The notes below the pieces were generated by a model. The model was not told where the DNA came from, did no database searches, and worked only from the letters and a program-made list of their open reading frames with translations. From Candidatus Cybelea sp. (GTDB lineage Bacteria; Vulcanimicrobiota; Vulcanimicrobiia; Vulcanimicrobiales; Vulcanimicrobiaceae): a stretch of 37,971 nt of DNA. Both the position numbers and the translations under genes were made by a program. Shown here in pieces: positions 8,768 through 16,824 of this stretch (its first letter is position 1; the number at the start of each line of letters is the position of its first letter). The stretch spans positions 1 through 37,971 of the forward strand of contig DASXFZ010000018.1 of NCBI GenBank assembly GCA_036489315.1. The letters are read 5' to 3'.

Positions 8768-9883
8768 GTGACGGTCGTTTTTGCCGGGGGAGGAACGGGC
8801 GGCCACCTCTATCCGGCGATCGCGATCGCCGATGCGCTGCGCGCGCGCGGAGCGCGGATCGCCTTCATCGGCAGCGCCGGCCGGCTCGAAGCGGCGATCG
8901 TGCCGAAGGCCGGCTATACGCTGCATACGATTGCGGCCCATCCCTTGCCGCGGCGCCCGTCTTTTTCGCTGTTGCGAGCCGCGGCGCATAACCTGCGCGG
9001 AACGCTGCAGAGCCTACGCGTCCTCGCTGCCTCGCGCCCGGACGTCGTCGTCGCCACCGGCGGCTACGTCTGCTTTCCGGTCGCGCTGGCGGCGCGCATT
9101 AGGCGACTGCTGCGGCGCGATACGGCACGGATCGTTTTGCTCGAGCCCAATGCCGCGCCCGGGCTCACCGCACGTCTGCTCGCGCCGATGGCCGACGAGA
9201 TTTGGGGCGAGTGCGAGGGCTTCGTTGCGGGACTGCATGCGAAGTGCCGCTCGACCGGGGTTCCGGTGCGCGCCTCGCTGCTCGAGCACCGTTCGCGGGA
9301 AGAGGCCGCGGTGCGCTTAGGTTTGGATCCGACGCTCGCCACGCTGCTCGTGCTCGGCGGCAGCCAGGGCGCCCGGACGATCAATGAGGCGCTCTTACGC
9401 GCCTGGCAGACCTGCAGCATTCCCGCGGGCTGGCAGGTGCTCGCCGTGACCGGTGAGGGGAACTACGAGCGAGTCGCGGGCACGCCGCGATCGCAGCGGG
9501 GGGCGCCATTTGCGGCGCGCGCGTACCTGGACGACATGGGCGACGCGTACGCCGTCGCGGATCTCGTCCTTGCACGCGCGGGCGCGTCGACGCTCAGCGA
9601 ACTGGCAGCACTCGGTCTCCCCGCGATTCTGGTTCCATACCCTTACGCGACCGAGGGCCATCAGGCGGCGAACGCCCGCCGTTTCGAATCGGCCGGCGCT
9701 GCCGTCGTTGCGACTGACGACGAGCTGGTATCGGGGCGGCTCGGAGAACTGCTCGCGCAGACGATGCAGCCGGCGCGGCTCGAGCAGCTCCGCGCCGGCG
9801 TCAAGAGACTACAAGCGGGCGATCCCCTCGAACGGATTCTCGCACGGGTCGATCTCCTTACGCGCGGAAAGAGCGAAGGGTGA
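8768..9883 (+). CDS. murG: UDP-N-acetylglucosamine--lipid I GlcNAc transferase MurG
   Basis: MurG adds GlcNAc to lipid I at the inner face of the membrane, producing lipid II. The 371-aa product has the GT-B two-domain layout, with the glycine-rich GGGTGGHLYP loop at residues 7-16 (catalytic-type H13), GGSQGARTIN at the domain junction, and the UDP-GlcNAc-binding segment GASTLSELAALGLPAILVPY followed by EGHQAANA. The GTG at 8768 lies three bases after the ftsW stop, the only junction in the cluster without an overlap. The 3' end overlaps murC as GTGA. Confidence 0.95.
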   Translation: MTVVFAGGGTGGHLYPAIAIADALRARGARIAFIGSAGRLEAAIVPKAGYTLHTIAAHPLPRRPSFSLLRAAAHNLRGTLQSLRVLAASRPDVVVATGGYVCFPVALAARIRRLLRRDTARIVLLEPNAAPGLTARLLAPMADEIWGECEGFVAGLHAKCRSTGVPVRASLLEHRSREEAAVRLGLDPTLATLLVLGGSQGARTINEALLRAWQTCSIPAGWQVLAVTGEGNYERVAGTPRSQRGAPFAARAYLDDMGDAYAVADLVLARAGASTLSELAALGLPAILVPYPYATEGHQAANARRFESAGAAVVATDDELVSGRLGELLAQTMQPARLEQLRAGVKRLQAGDPLERILARVDLLTRGKSEG

Positions 9884-11235
9884 CCTACCACTTCGTCGGT
9901 ATCGGCGGCATCGGGATGAGCGCGATCGCGCGGATTTTGCGCACGCGCGGCATCGACGTTCGCGGCTCCGACGTAAGCGTTACGCCGCTGGTCGAACAGC
10001 TCCGGCATGAGGGAATCCCGGTCACGATCGGCCACGCCGCACGCAACGTTGGGGATGCCGCCGTCGTCGTCGTCAGCTCGGCGATCGAGCGCAACAACCC
10101 CGAGTACGCGGCCGCGCTGCGCGATGGAATAAAGGTTCTGCACCGCGGCGAGATGCTAGCGGACCTGCTCTCGAGCCGCCGTGGTATCGCGATCTGCGGC
10201 ACGCACGGCAAAACGACGACCAGCGCGATGACCCACGCAGTGCTGCGGGGCGGCGGGATCGATGCCGGGCTCGTGCTCGGCGGTATCGACGGCATTCTGA
10301 ATACGAACGCTTACGACGGTGCGTCGCCGTGGTTCGTAACCGAAGCGGACGAATCCGATGGATCGTTCGCGCTGCTCGAACCCGTGGTTGCCGTCGTCAC
10401 CAACATCGAAAACGATCATTTGAGCAGCGACGACGAGCTGCCCGGACTGGCGCGCGCATTCGGGGAGTTTCTCGCGAAGCTTCCCGACGACGGCCTCGCC
10501 GTCATCGGAGTGGACAACCCGCTTTCGGCGTCGCTGACCGACCACGAACTGCGGGCGAGAGTCGTCACGTTCGGGCTCGATAGCGGCGCACGGATCCGCG
10601 CGGCGAATCTCGCCTTCGAAAATTTTGGTTCCAGTTTCGACGTGTTCGACGGCCCGCGGCGGCTCGGCCGCGCCGAACTGCGCGTTCCCGGCGCCATGAA
10701 CGTTCAGAATGCCCTAGCCGCGATCGCCGTCGCCTGGGAGCTGGAGGTGCCCTTCGCACGAATTGCCGCGGCGCTGCGCGGCTTCTGCGGCGTGCGCCGC
10801 CGGTTCGACATCTTGCTTTCGAACGAACGGATGACTATCGTCGACGACTACGCGCACCATCCGACCGCCGTGCGGGCGACGATCGCCGCGGCGCGCCATT
10901 ACCATCGAGGCACGCTCGTCGTTGCCTTTCAGCCGCACCGCTACTCGAGAACGGCGTACCTGGCCGCCGATTTCGCCGACGCGCTGCGCGGAGCCGACCA
11001 CATCTATCTCACCCCCGTTTACGCCGCGTCAGAGCCGGCGATTCCGGGCGTTAGCGAACGCTCGATCGGCGACTCGTTGGGACATAACGGGACGCGTGTC
11101 GACTACGTTGCGGGCGTCGACGAACTGGAGCGGCGGATCTTCGCGGAAGCGCCGCGGGGGGCACTCGTCCTCATGCTCGGCGCTGGAAACATCACCGACG
11201 CCGCGGGCCGTTTGGCCGAACTTGCGCGCGGATGA
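9880..11235 (+). CDS. murC: UDP-N-acetylmuramate--L-alanine ligase MurC
   Basis: MurC starts the stem peptide by adding L-alanine to UDP-MurNAc. The 451-aa product begins with the nucleotide-binding FVGIGGIGMSAIA motif, has the ATP P-loop GTHGKTTT at 107-114, the central EADESDGSF and NIENDHL motifs, and the C-domain DDYAHHPTAV followed by QPHRYSR. Length and motif order are normal. The GTG at 9880 overlaps the murG stop (GTGA), and the stop overlaps murB as ATGA, so translation is probably coupled on both sides. Confidence 0.95.
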   Translation: MTYHFVGIGGIGMSAIARILRTRGIDVRGSDVSVTPLVEQLRHEGIPVTIGHAARNVGDAAVVVVSSAIERNNPEYAAALRDGIKVLHRGEMLADLLSSRRGIAICGTHGKTTTSAMTHAVLRGGGIDAGLVLGGIDGILNTNAYDGASPWFVTEADESDGSFALLEPVVAVVTNIENDHLSSDDELPGLARAFGEFLAKLPDDGLAVIGVDNPLSASLTDHELRARVVTFGLDSGARIRAANLAFENFGSSFDVFDGPRRLGRAELRVPGAMNVQNALAAIAVAWELEVPFARIAAALRGFCGVRRRFDILLSNERMTIVDDYAHHPTAVRATIAAARHYHRGTLVVAFQPHRYSRTAYLAADFADALRGADHIYLTPVYAASEPAIPGVSERSIGDSLGHNGTRVDYVAGVDELERRIFAEAPRGALVLMLGAGNITDAAGRLAELARG

Positions 11236-12188
11236 GCCTCACGACGCAACGCGCGCTGCGCACGCTCCTCGCCCCCGCCGACCGGGAGGCGCTGCGCACG
11301 ATTTTCGCGGAGCGCGCCAAGTTCGATGAGCCCCTGGCACCCTACACCTCGTGGAAGGTCGGCGGCCCGGCGGATGCCTTCGTCACCGTGCGCACGCAGG
11401 CCGAGCTGGCGGAACTGATGCGGCTGTGCCTGCGGCGGAAGATGGCGTGGTGGATCATCGGCGGCGGAAGCAACATGCTCGTGGGCGACGGCGGCGTGCG
11501 CGGCGTCGTGATCCGCTTGGCCGGCGAGTTCGCCGCGGTCGGCGTCGCCATCGAACACGGCGCAGTGGTCGTCGAAGCGGGCGGTTCGGCCGGCATGGCG
11601 CTGGTGACCGCAAAGGCGGCATCGGCCGGAGCGAAGAGCGTCGGATCGCTCTCGGGGATCCCCGGGACCATCGGCGGATCGCTGCGCATGAACGCGGGAA
11701 CCGATCGTGAGATCGGCGACTTCGTTCGCAGCGTGTGGGTGCAGTCGCCGAGCCGCCCCGAGCCGCACCGCGTCAGCATCCGCTATCTCTATCGTCATTC
11801 CACGCTCGAACGTGACGTCGTGGTCTCGCGTGTAACCCTTGCCTTCGAGCGAGCGGACTCGAGCGAGGTGCGCGAAGAGATGCGCGGGCGTCTGGTTCGC
11901 CGCAAACGGACGCAGCCGATCGCAACGCCCAATGCGGGATCGTGCTTCCGGAACCCCCAAGGCGACAAGGCCGCGCGGCTGATCGAATCGGCTGGGGCTA
12001 AGGGGTGGCGCGAGGGGGGCGCGGAAGTCTCGGCGCTGCACGCAAACTTTATCAATAACACCGGGGGAGCGACGGCGCGCGACGTCGCAACGCTGCTCGC
12101 ACGAGTCCGCCGTGCGGTCCTCGATCGCAGCGGAGTCGAACTGCGCTTGGAAGTGCATCTCGTTGGAGTCTTTATCGATGCAACGTAA
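11232..12188 (+). CDS. murB: UDP-N-acetylenolpyruvoylglucosamine reductase MurB
   Basis: MurB is the FAD- and NADPH-dependent reductase that makes UDP-MurNAc. The 318-aa product has the FAD-binding TSWKVGGPAD and IIGGGSNMLV motifs, then SGIPGTIGGSLRMNAG, and the C-terminal domain with NAGSCFRNP (catalytic-type Ser near 237) and LEVHLVG (Glu near 307). The layout fits the shorter type II MurB enzymes. The ATG at 11232 overlaps the murC stop. The 3' end overlaps ddl by 11 bp. Confidence 0.95.
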   Translation: MSLTTQRALRTLLAPADREALRTIFAERAKFDEPLAPYTSWKVGGPADAFVTVRTQAELAELMRLCLRRKMAWWIIGGGSNMLVGDGGVRGVVIRLAGEFAAVGVAIEHGAVVVEAGGSAGMALVTAKAASAGAKSVGSLSGIPGTIGGSLRMNAGTDREIGDFVRSVWVQSPSRPEPHRVSIRYLYRHSTLERDVVVSRVTLAFERADSSEVREEMRGRLVRRKRTQPIATPNAGSCFRNPQGDKAARLIESAGAKGWREGGAEVSALHANFINNTGGATARDVATLLARVRRAVLDRSGVELRLEVHLVGVFIDAT

Positions 12189-13131
12189 CGGAGGGTCTCG
12201 CGCGACGGTCGCCGTCGTGATGGGTGGGAACAGCGCCGAACGCGAGATCTCGATTCAGTCGGGTACGCAGGTATTACGCGCCCTGCATTCACTGGGCTAC
12301 GAGGCGCGCTCCATCGATTACGACGAGCGCTTCGTCGACGCGCTGCGTGAGTTGCGGCCCGACGTCGTATTCATCGCTCTGCACGGGCCGGGCGGCGAAG
12401 ACGGTCACGTGCAGGCGCTGCTCGAGTATCTATCGATTCCGTACACCGGGAGCGGCCTGGAAGCGGCCGCATTGTCGATGGACAAACACTTGACGAAGAA
12501 GCTGCTCGCCGCCGAAGGATTGCCAACGCCGGTATGGGACCTGTTCGATCTCACGGGCGGCACGCTGCCCCTCTTGCCCGGCTCGCTCGATCTTCCGCTC
12601 GTAATCAAACCGCGATTCGAAGGCTCCTCTACGGGGGTCACGATCGTGCGCACGCATGAAGAGTGGACCAATGCGATGCTGGAGGCGTCGAAGTCGTACG
12701 CTGCGATCCTTGCCGAAGAGTACGTCGAGGGGCGGGAATTTACGTGCGCGGTGCTCGGCGAGGAGGCGCTGCCGATCGTCGAGATCGTCGCCCACCGCGA
12801 CGGCTTCTACAGTTACGGCTCGAAGTACGACGCCGGCGGCTGCACGCACATCGCGCCGGCGCAAATCGACGACGGCTTGGCAGCACGCCTGCAGATGCTC
12901 GGACTCTCGGCTCATCGGCTTTTGGGGCTACGCGATTACTCACGCAGCGACTTCATCATCCGTTCGGACAGCCGGCCCTATCTTTTGGAGATCAACTCGC
13001 TTCCCGGGCTCTCGCCCGCAAGTCTGCTTCCCGATGCGTGCGCGGCCGCCGGCATCGGTTTCGAAGCGCTCGTCGAGCGGCTGGTCAACTATGCGATGGC
13101 GCGCGGTGCCGTCCGCGACGCCGTGGCTTAG
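12178..13131 (+). CDS. ddl: D-alanine--D-alanine ligase Ddl
   Basis: Ddl is the ATP-grasp ligase that makes D-Ala-D-Ala, the MurF substrate. The 317-aa product shows VAVVMGGNSAEREISIQSG at the N-terminus, HGPGGEDGHVQALLE, YTGSGLEAAALSMDK, KPRFEGSSTGV, the ATP-grasp EEYVEGREFTCAVL segment and the metal- and substrate-binding end LLEINSLPGLSPASLLP. The ATG at 12178 overlaps the murB stop. Ddl is the last gene before a strong terminator, so the transcript ends here and ftsQ, ftsA and ftsZ do not follow. Confidence 0.94.
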   Translation: MQRNGGSRATVAVVMGGNSAEREISIQSGTQVLRALHSLGYEARSIDYDERFVDALRELRPDVVFIALHGPGGEDGHVQALLEYLSIPYTGSGLEAAALSMDKHLTKKLLAAEGLPTPVWDLFDLTGGTLPLLPGSLDLPLVIKPRFEGSSTGVTIVRTHEEWTNAMLEASKSYAAILAEEYVEGREFTCAVLGEEALPIVEIVAHRDGFYSYGSKYDAGGCTHIAPAQIDDGLAARLQMLGLSAHRLLGLRDYSRSDFIIRSDSRPYLLEINSLPGLSPASLLPDACAAAGIGFEALVERLVNYAMARGAVRDAVA

Positions 13132-13154
13132 GTTTCCCCGACAAGACGATTAAA

Positions 13155-13185
13155 AAAAGCGGGCCGCCGAAGCGGGCCCGCTTTT
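13155..13185. terminator. Bidirectional intrinsic terminator between ddl and the lipoprotein gene
   Basis: An 11-bp perfect stem pairs 13155-13165 (AAAAGCGGGCC) with 13175-13185 (GGCCCGCTTTT) around a 9-nt loop. The flanking A-run and T-run let it work on both strands, as expected between convergent genes that end at 13131 (plus) and 13213 (minus). Confidence 0.9.
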
Positions 13186-13212
13186 CGCTTGAGGATCCTT
13201 TGCTTTCGTACG

Positions 13213-14280
13213 TTAGTACTTCGAGCGAGGATTGATGCCGATGCCGTCGGGCTTTTCGGCTGCCGAGAGGCCGGAGCTGAAGTCGTACATGAACTTGAGG
13301 CCCTTGGTGCTGTAGGAATAGACATCGACGAGTCCGTCCGTACGATCGACCGCCATATACTCGCTGTTGTCCTGGGTCAGCTTGCCGAAGAAGCTCTCAC
13401 CCTTGAGGGGGTAGGGTCCGCCGACGACCTTGCACTTCGGATTGCAGCCGCTATACACGGTGGTTGTCATGGCCATGTCGTCGATGATGAGGAGGTCGCC
13501 CTTGTTGTCCAGCTCGATGCCGCCGTAGTACGAGCTCTTGAAGCCGCTCGCTACGACACCGCTGCCTTTGCAGCCCTTCCAATAAATCAGCGCCGCGCCG
13601 CTGCCGGTGGTTTTCGCGTCGTTCCAGCAGTCGCCCCCCGGTGACATCGCCACGCCGCCGGCGTGATAGATCTTGCTGTTGGTGAGGTTGGTCGTGCAGC
13701 CGGCCTTGATCGAGCACAGCGCGACGCTTCCGGGCGCCGAGCCGGTGTCCGCCAACTGCGAGACGGCGATCGTGCCGGTCGCCGCATCTGCGCTGGTGGC
13801 ATCGGCGGCTTGACCGATCGTATCGGCAATCAATCCGATCTGCTTGCCGCTGCACATCGTCGGTCCTTGGTAGACGATGACATACTGGCTGCCGCCGTCG
13901 GGATCGATCAGGTTACCTTTTCCGTCGACGCCGACGTCGTTGACGTCAAGGACTCCCTGAACCGTGCAAATAGGTTTCTTGTTGCCCTTATTGTCTATAG
14001 GATAGCCATTAATGTTGGTGCCGTAGAACTCGGAGACGTAGATCCCGGTCTTCGGCAACTTCTTCTTCTTCTTGTCGGGGCTGATTCCGTCGGGAACGAG
14101 CGAGTGCAGGACCTGTACGGTACGCGGCGGAGCCACATCGCCGTACACGCTTTCGGGGCGCATTTGCAGATCGGCACCTGCGACCGGCATCGAATTATTC
14201 GATCCCGCGAGATTGCCGCTGCATCCTGCGAGGAACGCGACCGCTACGCTCGCGCACAGCGTCGAATTAAACACACGCAT
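13213..14280 (-). CDS. Predicted lipoprotein, possible beta-propeller
   Basis: No specific function is recognised. The 355-aa product starts with a bacterial lipoprotein signal, hydrophobic and ending in the lipobox LAGC with C20 as the likely lipidated residue, followed by a low-complexity S/G/N linker. The mature part is rich in Gly, Asp and Cys. It contains loosely repeating segments such as VDGKGNLIDPDGG, ELDNKGDLLIIDD and VDRTDGLVDVYSY, which look like blades of a secreted beta-propeller (NHL/SMP-30-like), plus a KKKKK run near the N-terminus. The ATG at 14280 has AAGGAG at 14291-14296 on the minus strand. The longer frame up to 14418 was rejected because it buries the signal peptide. 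It ends at the shared terminator. Confidence 0.8.
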   Translation of the reverse strand: MRVFNSTLCASVAVAFLAGCSGNLAGSNNSMPVAGADLQMRPESVYGDVAPPRTVQVLHSLVPDGISPDKKKKKLPKTGIYVSEFYGTNINGYPIDNKGNKKPICTVQGVLDVNDVGVDGKGNLIDPDGGSQYVIVYQGPTMCSGKQIGLIADTIGQAADATSADAATGTIAVSQLADTGSAPGSVALCSIKAGCTTNLTNSKIYHAGGVAMSPGGDCWNDAKTTGSGAALIYWKGCKGSGVVASGFKSSYYGGIELDNKGDLLIIDDMAMTTTVYSGCNPKCKVVGGPYPLKGESFFGKLTQDNSEYMAVDRTDGLVDVYSYSTKGLKFMYDFSSGLSAAEKPDGIGINPRSKY

Positions 14281-14365
14281 GGGATTATCTCTCCTTGCCA
14301 GTAGATGGGAAATCGGACTCTCGACGTTGCGTGCAGAGGCCGGCAAACCCTTTGGCGCGCGTATT

Positions 14366-14790
14366 TTAAGGGAAGGCTTCGTTATCGTCGGCGACGAGCA
14401 GATCAAGCCGGGACGCATCCGGCGCTAGGCGCCGCGCGGCTGGATATCGGGCCAAAAACGCCGCGTCGCCGAGTCGTTCTCCGACGGTCGGACGTTCGAG
14501 CGCGGCGTTGATCTCCGCGTACTTGGACGGGTCGCTATGCCGGGCGATCCAATCGGCGACGTCGCCGTCGGAATCCGCTCGTGCGATCGCCTCGCGCAGC
14601 GCCCTTCGGGAAAACCGAGTGCTTCGATCAGGCGCGAGCTGAAGCCGGTGATTTGGTACTCTCCCAGAGTGCCGCCGGGGAGCGTCGCGCGAAGCTTGTC
14701 GACGGTGCGCGCCGCCATCAAGAGGCTCAGGCCGGGCAAGAGTTCACGCGGGCTGCGTGGCGGTTGCTTCGTAAGGTTGAGTGCGTTCAT
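14366..14790 (-). pseudogene. DUF5069-family protein, interrupted by a -1 frameshift
   Basis: Two overlapping minus-strand frames together give one family-like protein. The first runs from ATG 14790 (MNALNLTKQPPRSPREL, then RTVDKLRATLPGGTLGEYQ and ALGFPEG) and loses similarity after the GGG at 14602-14604. The other frame continues from about 14602 with ALREAIARADSDGDVADWIA, a YAEINAALERPTVGER segment and DLLVADDNEAFP, ending at TAA 14366-14368. Restoring one base gives about 141 aa, the usual size for DUF5069 proteins. The junction lies in a short G-run on the coding strand, so a real deletion, an assembly error, or less likely programmed slippage are all possible. Read uncorrected, the first frame ends at 14425. 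Function of the family is unknown to me. Starts at 14799 or 14805 are alternatives. Confidence 0.72.
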
Positions 14791-14905
14791 AATGTGCATC
14801 TTCAACCAACCGGGCCGGCAGAGCCTTGCGGCTTACGAGGCGCCGACTCGGCGAAGTCGAAACTTCCGGCCGTCGAATGAGATTGTTAACCATAACCACT
14901 TAAAT

Positions 14906-14918
14906 GGAGGAATCCTTG
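14906..14918 (+). promoter_or_regulatory. Ribosome binding site and TTG start for citrate synthase
   Basis: GGAGG at 14906-14910 sits five bases before TTG at 14916-14918. The in-frame ATG at 14904 overlaps this Shine-Dalgarno and has none of its own, so TTG is the better start. Confidence 0.7.
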
Positions 14919-16082
14919 CCAACCGTTGTCGATCGGGGTCTCGAGGGTGTCGTCGTCGGGTCCACCGAGCTTAGTAACGTCGAAGGCGCGATCGGACGCT
15001 TAACCTATCGCGGTTACGATATCGACGATCTCGCTCCGAACGCCACGTTCGAAGAGATCGTTCACCTGCTGCTCTACGGCCATCTTCCCAACCGCCATCA
15101 TCTCGAAGAGCTTCGCCGCGAGCTCGCCGCGCGCCGCGCGCTGCCGGAACCGCTCGTCACGGCAATGCAGAACTTTCCCAAGACCGCGTGGCCGATGGAA
15201 GTGCTGCGCACCGTTACCAGCGGACTCGGTCTCTTCTCACCGGTCAACGCGAACGGAGAGCATCTCTCCGACGTGCACACGGCGATCGATCTGATCGCCA
15301 AGATGCCGACGATCGTCGCCGGCTGGGATCGCATTCGCCGCGGGCTCGACCCGATCGGCCCGCGCCCCGACCTCTCGCAGGCCGGAAACTTTCTCTACAT
15401 GCGAACGGGCAAGGTCCCGCACGCGCTCGAGGAAGATGCGATCGACACCTATCTGGTGCTGCTCGCGGACCACTCGTTCAACGCGTCGACCTTTGCGGCA
15501 AGAGTGGCCGCGTCGACCCGCGCCGACATGTACGCGTCGGTGACCGCAGCGCTGGCGACGCTCCAGGGCGACCTGCACGGCGGCGCGGCGAGCGCGGCGT
15601 TTCGCACGCTGTCCGAGGTGAAGGCTCCCGAGAACGCCGAGGCGTACGTGCGCGGAATCCTCGACCGCGGTCAACGCATCATGGGCATGGGACACCGCGA
15701 ATACAAGGTACGCGATCCGCGGGCTAAACATTTGGAGGCGATCGCCAAGGAACTCTCGCAGCACGTCGGCGGTGAGCAACGGTGGTACGAAACCGCGCAC
15801 GAAATCGAAGAAGCGAGCCGAAAGGTGCTTCAAGAGAAGAAGCCCGGCAACACGATCTATGCGAACGTCGACTTTTACACCGCACCGGTGCTCGCCGATC
15901 TCGGTATTCCGGGTGACGAATTTACCTGCCTCTTTGCCTGCGGACGTATCGCCGGTTGGACGGGACACATCCTCGAGCAGTTGGCCGACAATCGTTTGAT
16001 TCGTCCGCAAGCTACCTACGACGGTCCAGCGACCGGCCCGTACGTGCCGATCGAAAAACGCACGAACGGCACGACCGGCTAG
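14916..16082 (+). CDS. gltA: Citrate synthase
   Basis: Citrate synthase condenses acetyl-CoA and oxaloacetate at the entry to the TCA cycle. The 388-aa product has the short, Gram-positive/archaeal-like architecture without the long N-terminal extension of proteobacterial GltA. It starts with RGLEGVVVGSTELSNVEG and contains GRLTYRGYDIDDLA, the catalytic-region motif DLHGGAASAAF, MGMGHREYKVRDPRA, and NVDFYTAPVL with the expected catalytic Asp, then the CFACGRIAGWTGHILEQ signature. A 2-methylcitrate synthase of the same family cannot be ruled out by sequence reading alone. A hairpin GAAGT-CGAA-ACTTC lies upstream at 14853-14866. hisA follows after 14 bp and may be co-transcribed, although the pathways are unrelated. 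Confidence 0.93.
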   Translation: MPTVVDRGLEGVVVGSTELSNVEGAIGRLTYRGYDIDDLAPNATFEEIVHLLLYGHLPNRHHLEELRRELAARRALPEPLVTAMQNFPKTAWPMEVLRTVTSGLGLFSPVNANGEHLSDVHTAIDLIAKMPTIVAGWDRIRRGLDPIGPRPDLSQAGNFLYMRTGKVPHALEEDAIDTYLVLLADHSFNASTFAARVAASTRADMYASVTAALATLQGDLHGGAASAAFRTLSEVKAPENAEAYVRGILDRGQRIMGMGHREYKVRDPRAKHLEAIAKELSQHVGGEQRWYETAHEIEEASRKVLQEKKPGNTIYANVDFYTAPVLADLGIPGDEFTCLFACGRIAGWTGHILEQLADNRLIRPQATYDGPATGPYVPIEKRTNGTTG

Positions 16083-16096
16083 GGCGGCGCGCGGGG

Positions 16097-16816
16097 ATGC
16101 TCGTCGTGCCTGCAATCGACTTACGCGGGGGCAAGTGCGTTCGCATGCGCCAGGGCGATCCGACGACCGAAACGGTCTACGACGGCGATCCCGCTGAGCG
16201 CGCGCGTGCGTTCGTCGCGCAGGGTGCGCAACGGCTGCACGTCATCGACCTCGACGGCGCGTTCGGCTCCGGCGAGAATCTCGCGGCGGTCGAGCGCATC
16301 TGCAAAGCCGTCGACGTCCCGGTTCAAACCGGCGGCGGCCTGCGCGCCGTCAAGCACGCGGAGAACGCATTTGCGGCGGGCGCTCGCGAAATCATCCTCG
16401 GCACGCTCTTAGTCGAAGACGAGCGGCTGGCACGACACATCGTCAGCCGCTTCCCCGGGCGCGTCATCGCCGGCATCGACGTTCGCGGAACTCAGGTCGC
16501 GACGCACGGCTGGCAGGAACGCACGCCGGTCGATCGCGATGCGCTGGTGCGCCGCGTCGCGCAGTGGGGGATTTTGCGAATCATCTTTACCGAGATTCGG
16601 CGCGACGGAATGGGCGAGGGCTACGATATCGAGGCGCTTACGGCCGTCGCGAACGCCGCACCGGTCAAAGTGACCGCGAGCGGCGGTGCGCGAAACATCG
16701 ACGATCTGCGAACCTTGAAAGAAGCGGCTCCGCCGGCGATCGACTCGTGCATCGTCGGCAGCGCGCTCTACGCGCAGACGCTCGACCTGCGATCGGCGAT
16801 CGCCGCCGTCGCCTAG
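16097..16816 (+). CDS. hisA: Phosphoribosyl-formimino-AICAR ribotide isomerase HisA
   Basis: HisA catalyses the Amadori isomerisation of ProFAR to PRFAR in histidine synthesis. The 239-aa product is a (beta/alpha)8 barrel with VPAIDLRGGKCVRMRQGD at the N-terminus (Asp near residue 8 as catalytic base), VIDLDGAFGSGENL, the phosphate-binding TGGGLR, AGIDVRGTQVATHGW carrying the second catalytic Asp, FTEIRRDGMGEG and SGGARNIDDL. These favour HisA over the related HisF. The ATG at 16097 has a GCGGGG stretch just before it. The longer open frame from 15956 runs through gltA and was rejected. No other his gene is nearby, so it lies outside a histidine operon. Confidence 0.93.
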   Translation: MLVVPAIDLRGGKCVRMRQGDPTTETVYDGDPAERARAFVAQGAQRLHVIDLDGAFGSGENLAAVERICKAVDVPVQTGGGLRAVKHAENAFAAGAREIILGTLLVEDERLARHIVSRFPGRVIAGIDVRGTQVATHGWQERTPVDRDALVRRVAQWGILRIIFTEIRRDGMGEGYDIEALTAVANAAPVKVTASGGARNIDDLRTLKEAAPPAIDSCIVGSALYAQTLDLRSAIAAVA

Positions 16817-16824
16817 GCGGCTGC

